Shown: in pieces, positions 40,638 through 44,328 of the stretch
Layout: every line of letters begins with the position of its first letter
How positions within the stretch are numbered: the first letter of the stretch is position 1
Source of the DNA: Caulochytrium protostelioides
Lineage: Eukaryota; Chytridiomycota; Caulochytriomycetes; Caulochytriales; Caulochytriaceae
Direction of reading: 5' to 3'
Assembly: GCA_003615045.1 (NCBI GenBank)
Contig: ML014265.1
Location: 1-44,328 of the forward strand
Length of the DNA stretch: 44,328 nucleotides
Translations under genes and position numbers: made by a program
The notes under the pieces: generated by a model
Told to the model about the DNA's origin: nothing
The model's database searches: none
Seen by the model: the letters and a program-made list of their open reading frames with translations, nothing else

Positions 40638-41394
40638 ATACTATGTGGAATCCGGCATCAAAGCCGTCCAAAAGCAGTCAGAGACTTACCAGCGCCATTC
40701 GAAAGAGCCGCTGCAGCAGCTGTGGGCGGTGAGCTCCAAAGGCACAGCGCTCGCCGCGCACTACCGCTTCCTGGAGGTGTGGCTCGCCACGTACGAATGC
40801 TGTGGGCCAAAGTGGTCGCCTATGGCGCATCCAAGTTTGCCTCCGGAGGCCAGGGAGAGAGCCCCGTCCCAACAGCTCGCGCGTACCAGGCGTGCTCCCA
40901 GTGGTTCCGCACCGTCTTGGTCGACGAGTTCCGGACGATCCAGATGCATGTCGAGACGAATGAGATCCTGGCAAAGGTGCAAACCCGGGACACGGTGGTC
41001 GGGCCGATATCTCGCGCGTCCAGGGCCGGCGCCCACCGGGCCCCGTCGACGGCAGTCAACCGGGTCCATAGGACCCGAGTATATGCCCAAACGACTGTGG
41101 TCCTAAACTTCGGGCAACGCCGGCGCAATGGGGCCGTGGTTTGCAGTGGCGTGATGCCACCAGCAGCAAGTTTGTGAACTGCACTCTCAATACCGCGTTG
41201 AACATCCGACGCTGGCCTTACCGGTCATACCGAAGGCGTTGTGCCGCAACCCCGGGCAAACTCCGCTGCAGCCCGTGGTGAGCAAGCTCATCCGGCGATG
41301 AACATAATGCGAACTGTCCTCGTCGGGAATACCTGAGGTACACCAAGGAGGGCATGGGGTACGTGGCAGGTCGTCTCAAGGGAAAGCCTCTATG
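40638..41394 (+). pseudogene. Fanzor/OrfB element relic, copy E
   Basis: Plus-strand relic with a different history from A and B. The left end shares TACTATGT..AATCCGGCATCAAA with copy B. Near 40690-40800 it reads HSKEPLQQLWAVSSKGTALA and AHYRFLEVWLATYE, the least damaged version of the N-terminal block. A deletion then joins it directly to VAYGASKFASGGQGESPVPT (about 40815-40880), removing the ARQRL block. RuvC-II is VLVDEFRTIQMHVETNEIL (about 40915-40970). The RuvC-III motif is degraded to NCTLNTALNIRR (41177-41215), with its Asp lost. The terminal hairpin is at 41315-41354. It ends about 70 bp from the mitochondrial L12 stop codon, tail to tail. Confidence 0.75.
41315..41354 (+). other. 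Terminal hairpin of Fanzor relic E
   Basis: Arm TGTCCTC pairs with GAGGGCA (one G-T wobble) around a loop unlike those of A, C and D, yet at the same distance from the ORF end. Stem kept while loop changed. Confidence 0.4.
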
Positions 41395-41462
41395 TTCTGA
41401 AAGGAATTTATATGATGGCAGAGTGTAACATATGCAATTAGTGGGGAAATTGGGTCATCTAA

Positions 41463-42119
41463 TTACTCAAGCGAAACGGTGGCACCGACAGCCTCGAGCG
41501 CCTTCTGGAGCTTAACAGCTTCTTCCTTCGGGACGCTCTCCTTAATGACCTTGGGCGCCGACTCCACAAACTTCTTCGCCTCAACAAGGTTGAAGCCGGG
41601 CATTGCAGCCTTGATTTCCTTGATGAGCTTAGCCTTCGTTGCCGGGTCAAACTTCTCAAGCTTGACGGTGAACTCCTTCTTTTCAGCAGCCTTGGGAGCT
41701 TCAGCGGCGGTCGCAGCCCCACCGGCACCAGCGGCCGGGGCAGCAGCAGCTGGAGCAGCGGCTACCGAGACCGCCACTTCCTTGATGTTAAGTTGCGACT
41801 TCAACTCTTTCACCAAAGAAGCCGTCTCCAGAAGCGTCAATGTGCCGATAGAATCAACAATAGTCTGAATCTTGGGGTTCACGGGAGCAGCGTCTGCCTT
41901 ATCGGCCCCAGCATAGCGACGCGCCGTCGTCGCGAAAAGCCGGCGCGAGACCGATCTGTATCAGCGTTCATAAGAGAAACAGAGAAAATCAGAGACTGCG
42001 TGAGTCATTCACTATGGCACTTCAACTCACGATTGGGCGTACCAACAGCATACTCCCTGTGGGATACAGTATCCAAGATCCGCCGGCACCCTATCCATCC
42101 TGAACTGGCAAGCCCTCAT
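41463..42119 (-). CDS. MRPL12: Mitochondrial ribosomal protein L12 (bL12m)
   Basis: The conserved part is 41463-41955, with no ATG of its own (the in-frame codon at 41880-41882 is GTG). Upstream of it SVSRRLFATTARRYAGADKA is a typical mitochondrial presequence end. An intron at 41956-42030 (GTGAGT..ACAG, 75 bp) joins it in phase to a frame with ATG at 42119, giving 193 residues, close to yeast Mnp1 (194) and human MRPL12 (198). The N-terminal dimerisation domain (VDSIGTLTLLETASLVKELK) is followed by an Ala/Gly/Pro hinge and the C-terminal domain (KKEFTVKLEKFDP..KLIKEIKAAMPGFNLVEAKKFVESAP), which binds translation factors. bL12m forms the stalk of the mitochondrial large subunit. Exon 1 is less certain, as its residues are not presequence-like at the start. 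Confidence 0.85.
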
Positions 42120-43014
42120 AGCCAGTCTGTGTCCTGTTACGTTCCGAAGTGCTAGAATGTCCACTGGAGCAAGTGTGTCACTACGAAGAGCTGGGAAGGG
42201 AAGTCGACCATATGGCCCGCGCGAGGGTTGGAAGTCCACCGTTCTGGGCGCGTCGCCTTTTTCACTGGACGCAGCAAAGGTTGCGAGCACCGCGGAGAGC
42301 CAACGGCTGTTCGGGATTGGTTGATGAGCCAACTTACAGGGACTGGAGTGGACGGAAGGCACTGAGACGGAGAGCCATTATGACTAGGTGAGGTCACCGG
42401 AACAGTTGAGATACAGGCGGAACTAGGCAATCGACGGCTATCGGAGCTGGGCGGGATGCAAGACCAGTACAGAGTGGGATACGGGAAAGGATGAGCCAAT
42501 ATCGCTTGATAAACGCTTGATACTATTGACAAACGCAAAACGCATATAGCTATATGGCTATACGGTTTGAGGTATCGAGTTCATCAGAGCTCACTGAGTC
42601 GTGGCTAGGTACCCCGCATCTCCTCCAAGTGTCGTCGTACTTTCGTCACGGCGATGTGGCTTGGCATCCAAGGTCTGAGTTCCCTAAGTAGCTATTGAAT
42701 GATAGAGAAAAAGAGAGAGAAGGTGGATAGTCGAGGTTAAGGAGCTCGCCCCTCGCGAGCGTATAAGCTTTAGCTCTTGTGCTCGTGATTGAGGTCTGCG
42801 TATGGGGAGAGGTCCGGCTCGGCCGGGCTACTTATGTGCTCGGCAGGCCCGCTCTTGGAGTCCTCGGATGCTTAGGTCCTAGGATCCGCGGCGGGTCCCC
42901 GGTTTGGGCGGCCCCTAGGCCTCTCCTCTCAAAGCCGCTTGGATGGCTATGAGTGCTAGGGCTTCTGGGGCTCGGCCCCTCGACGGTATTCCGGCGACAT
43001 CCCCCCCCCCCCAT
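42120..43014. other. Intergenic region and retroelement flank, no gene seen
   Basis: Holds the presumed promoter of the L12 gene, an A/T-rich stretch with repeated TATAGCTATATGGCTATA near 42543-42563, and a G/C-rich low-complexity part (42830-43015) downstream of the integrase fragment. A run of about 13 C residues is at 43003-43015. An LTR may be here, but with only one copy visible I cannot define it. Confidence 0.4.
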
Positions 43015-43440
43015 GATCGTCTCTGGGGATACTGCCGCCAGAGAAACATTGGTTACTGCTGTTGGGTGTTGGTAGCGGAACAGTTCGGGGGTCAATCCCA
43101 GGGGGTCTTCGTTTAATCGAGTCATGAGGTCGCGGTCGCCGTAGAGTCTGAGACGGTTTTCATTGATGGAGTCGCGGGTGCCGTCCAGGTCCTCGATGAC
43201 GTAGCCTTGGGATGGGCTAGCACTACCTTGTAGGAACCGACGTAGACGGGACCCATTTTGTCGGGCATCAATTCTTGGACCAGCACGCAGTCGTCGACCT
43301 TGAAGCTGCGGGGTCGCACCTTCGAACTGTTTCTTCATTAGGATTTTCTGGGCCTCCCGGTAAGCGATGGCTTGTTCGTGGATGTCACGGATGCTTGTTT
43401 CGATGTCGCGCAGCCCGTCTTCGGCTGTGGTGAGTGGCCC
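43015..43440 (-). mobile_element. Ty3/gypsy-type integrase C-terminal fragment
   Basis: Minus-strand fragment in two frames. The first frame has DIHEQAIAYREAQKILMKKQ; the second has FKVDDCVLVQELMPDKMGPV and YVGSYKVV, the chromatin-side 'GPY/F' module of gypsy integrases; then back to the first with GYVIEDLDGTRDSINENRLR and LYGDRDLMTRLNEDPLGL. Two frameshifts (about 43318 and 43215) show decay. The catalytic DDE core is absent: the sequence stops at about 43440, where a plus-strand gag starts. It is related to the relic at 4990-5185. Confidence 0.75.
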
Positions 43441-44328
43441 CAACTTCAACCGAGTCGGCCTGCCGATCGAGCCTTACAAGAAGGGTCAGGACGCCGAGAC
43501 CTGGCTGGGTCTCTTCGAAGATCAGACGGGCATGCACAACTGGGGAGACAGTGAGAAGCGCCGGTTCCTACGCAGCCACCGACGGACTCAGACTGGCAAA
43601 GCTACAAGGCGGATTTCCTGGAAACGTACGGCGAACCTCACAACGCTGCCGACGCGGTCATCCGATTGAAACCCCTGCGCCTGGCGCGGGAGGATGGCCT
43701 CACCGATTACATGGCCGCGGTCCGACGCTTCCAGCGAGACACCAAGACAGCGCCGGGTACCATGCTGCGTCTAGCCATTCAGCATGCCCTCTCGGCCATG
43801 TTGTACATCGCCCTCCTCGATGACGACGCCGAACCCGTGAAGGACATCCACGCTTGCCTGAAAAGGCAGCTGAAGAAGGCGAAGGATGGAGCTCCCATCG
43901 ATGGCCTCCCTCAGCGCGCCATCCATGGATCCCGGGTCTACCGAGAGGACCGTCGACCCCGGGATGACCGTCGGCCCCGAGAGGACCGACGGGCCCCAGA
44001 ACCCCGCCGCTCCGAGGACGAAAGTGTGTCCACGATGAGCCGGGACAAAAGCGAGATGCGTTGCCACCGCTGCCACCAGAAAGGACAACTTCAAGGAAAG
44101 GACACTTCGAGTGCCGCTGCCCCCTCGCCGCCAACGAGGTGATCAGCGCTGGCCCGCCGAGCAACACCACGCCCACATCGGACGAGGAGTCCGACCCGGA
44201 TTTTCAGTAACGCCGGGACGAAGCAAGCCACGTTCACGCCCGATCCCTGTCACAGTACCAGTCACGTTCAACGGAGTCTCCGTTACCGCAGTACTCGACA
44301 GCGGGGCTGACGTAAGCTTAGTCTCGGC
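43441..44328 (+). mobile_element. Ty3/gypsy-type gag and start of protease, runs off the window
   Basis: Plus-strand retroelement piece. Gag begins abruptly with FNRVGLPIEPYKKGQDAETW and LGLFEDQTGMHNWGDSEKRR, shifts frame near 43575, then continues with DWQSYKADFLETYGEP, LREDGL-like LAREDGLTDYMAAVRRFQRD and a basic RED/RRP-rich tail. The zinc knuckle begins CHRCHQKG and resumes in another frame as GHFECRCP: a short duplicated stretch splits it. Near 44245-44328 the frame VTFNGVSVTAVLDSGADVSL is a retropepsin start with the catalytic DSGA. The element is therefore gag-protease-(pol), pol lying outside. Frameshifts make this copy probably inactive. No LTR is visible at its left edge. Confidence 0.8.

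Noticed and set aside
1-44328. CRISPR array or bacterial-type operon
   Set aside because: No regularly spaced repeats with unique spacers; genes have spliceosomal introns and are monocistronic in layout.

Overview
The window looks like nuclear DNA from a eukaryote with small introns (about 75-355 bp, GT..AG), tightly packed genes on both strands and a motile cilium or flagellum. Evidence is an intact IFT121/WDR35 gene together with MSH3, URB2, C1D/LRP1, PARN, RPB6, a complex I B12-type subunit, an OCRL-type phosphatase, LTV1, proteasome subunit alpha-6 and a mitochondrial L12 protein. A zoosporic (chytrid-like) fungus is the best guess. An oomycete or another flagellated protist is not excluded. 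Taxonomy is inferred from gene content only.

Layout, left to right: relic of a Fanzor/OrfB-type nuclease element (copy A, -); MSH3 (-); a small Ty3/gypsy pol relic and a 33-bp tandem repeat; Fanzor relic B (+); IFT121 in three exons (-); an uncharacterised coiled-coil protein (+); URB2-like (-); a poorly resolved 1.2 kb gap; C1D/LRP1 (+); PARN (-); RPB6 in two exons (+); a hexanucleotide microsatellite; NDUFB3-like (-); Fanzor relic C (-), abutting the stop codon of an OCRL-like gene (-); Fanzor relic D (-), joined in frame to a piece of an MFS sugar porter; LTV1 (+); a predicted membrane-anchored protein with two PAM2 motifs and a CCCH finger (+); PSMA1 in four exons (+); a gap with a perfect palindrome; Fanzor relic E (+); mitochondrial L12 in two exons (-); then two Ty3/gypsy fragments head to head, the second (gag and start of protease) running off the end.

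The host genes are housekeeping and not an operon-like set. Several concern RNA and ribosomes: URB2 (60S assembly), LTV1 (40S assembly and export), C1D/LRP1 (exosome cofactor), PARN (deadenylation), RPB6 (all three RNA polymerases), mitochondrial L12, and the PAM2/CCCH protein.

The most distinctive feature is the set of five decayed Fanzor-type copies in 44 kb. Four keep a hairpin just past the ORF end, with sequence changes that mostly preserve pairing; this may be the footprint of a guide-RNA scaffold. Copies A and B are nearly identical over about 480 bp, share the same disabling mutations, and bracket MSH3 as inverted repeats. No complete mobile element, CRISPR array, rRNA or convincing tRNA was found.
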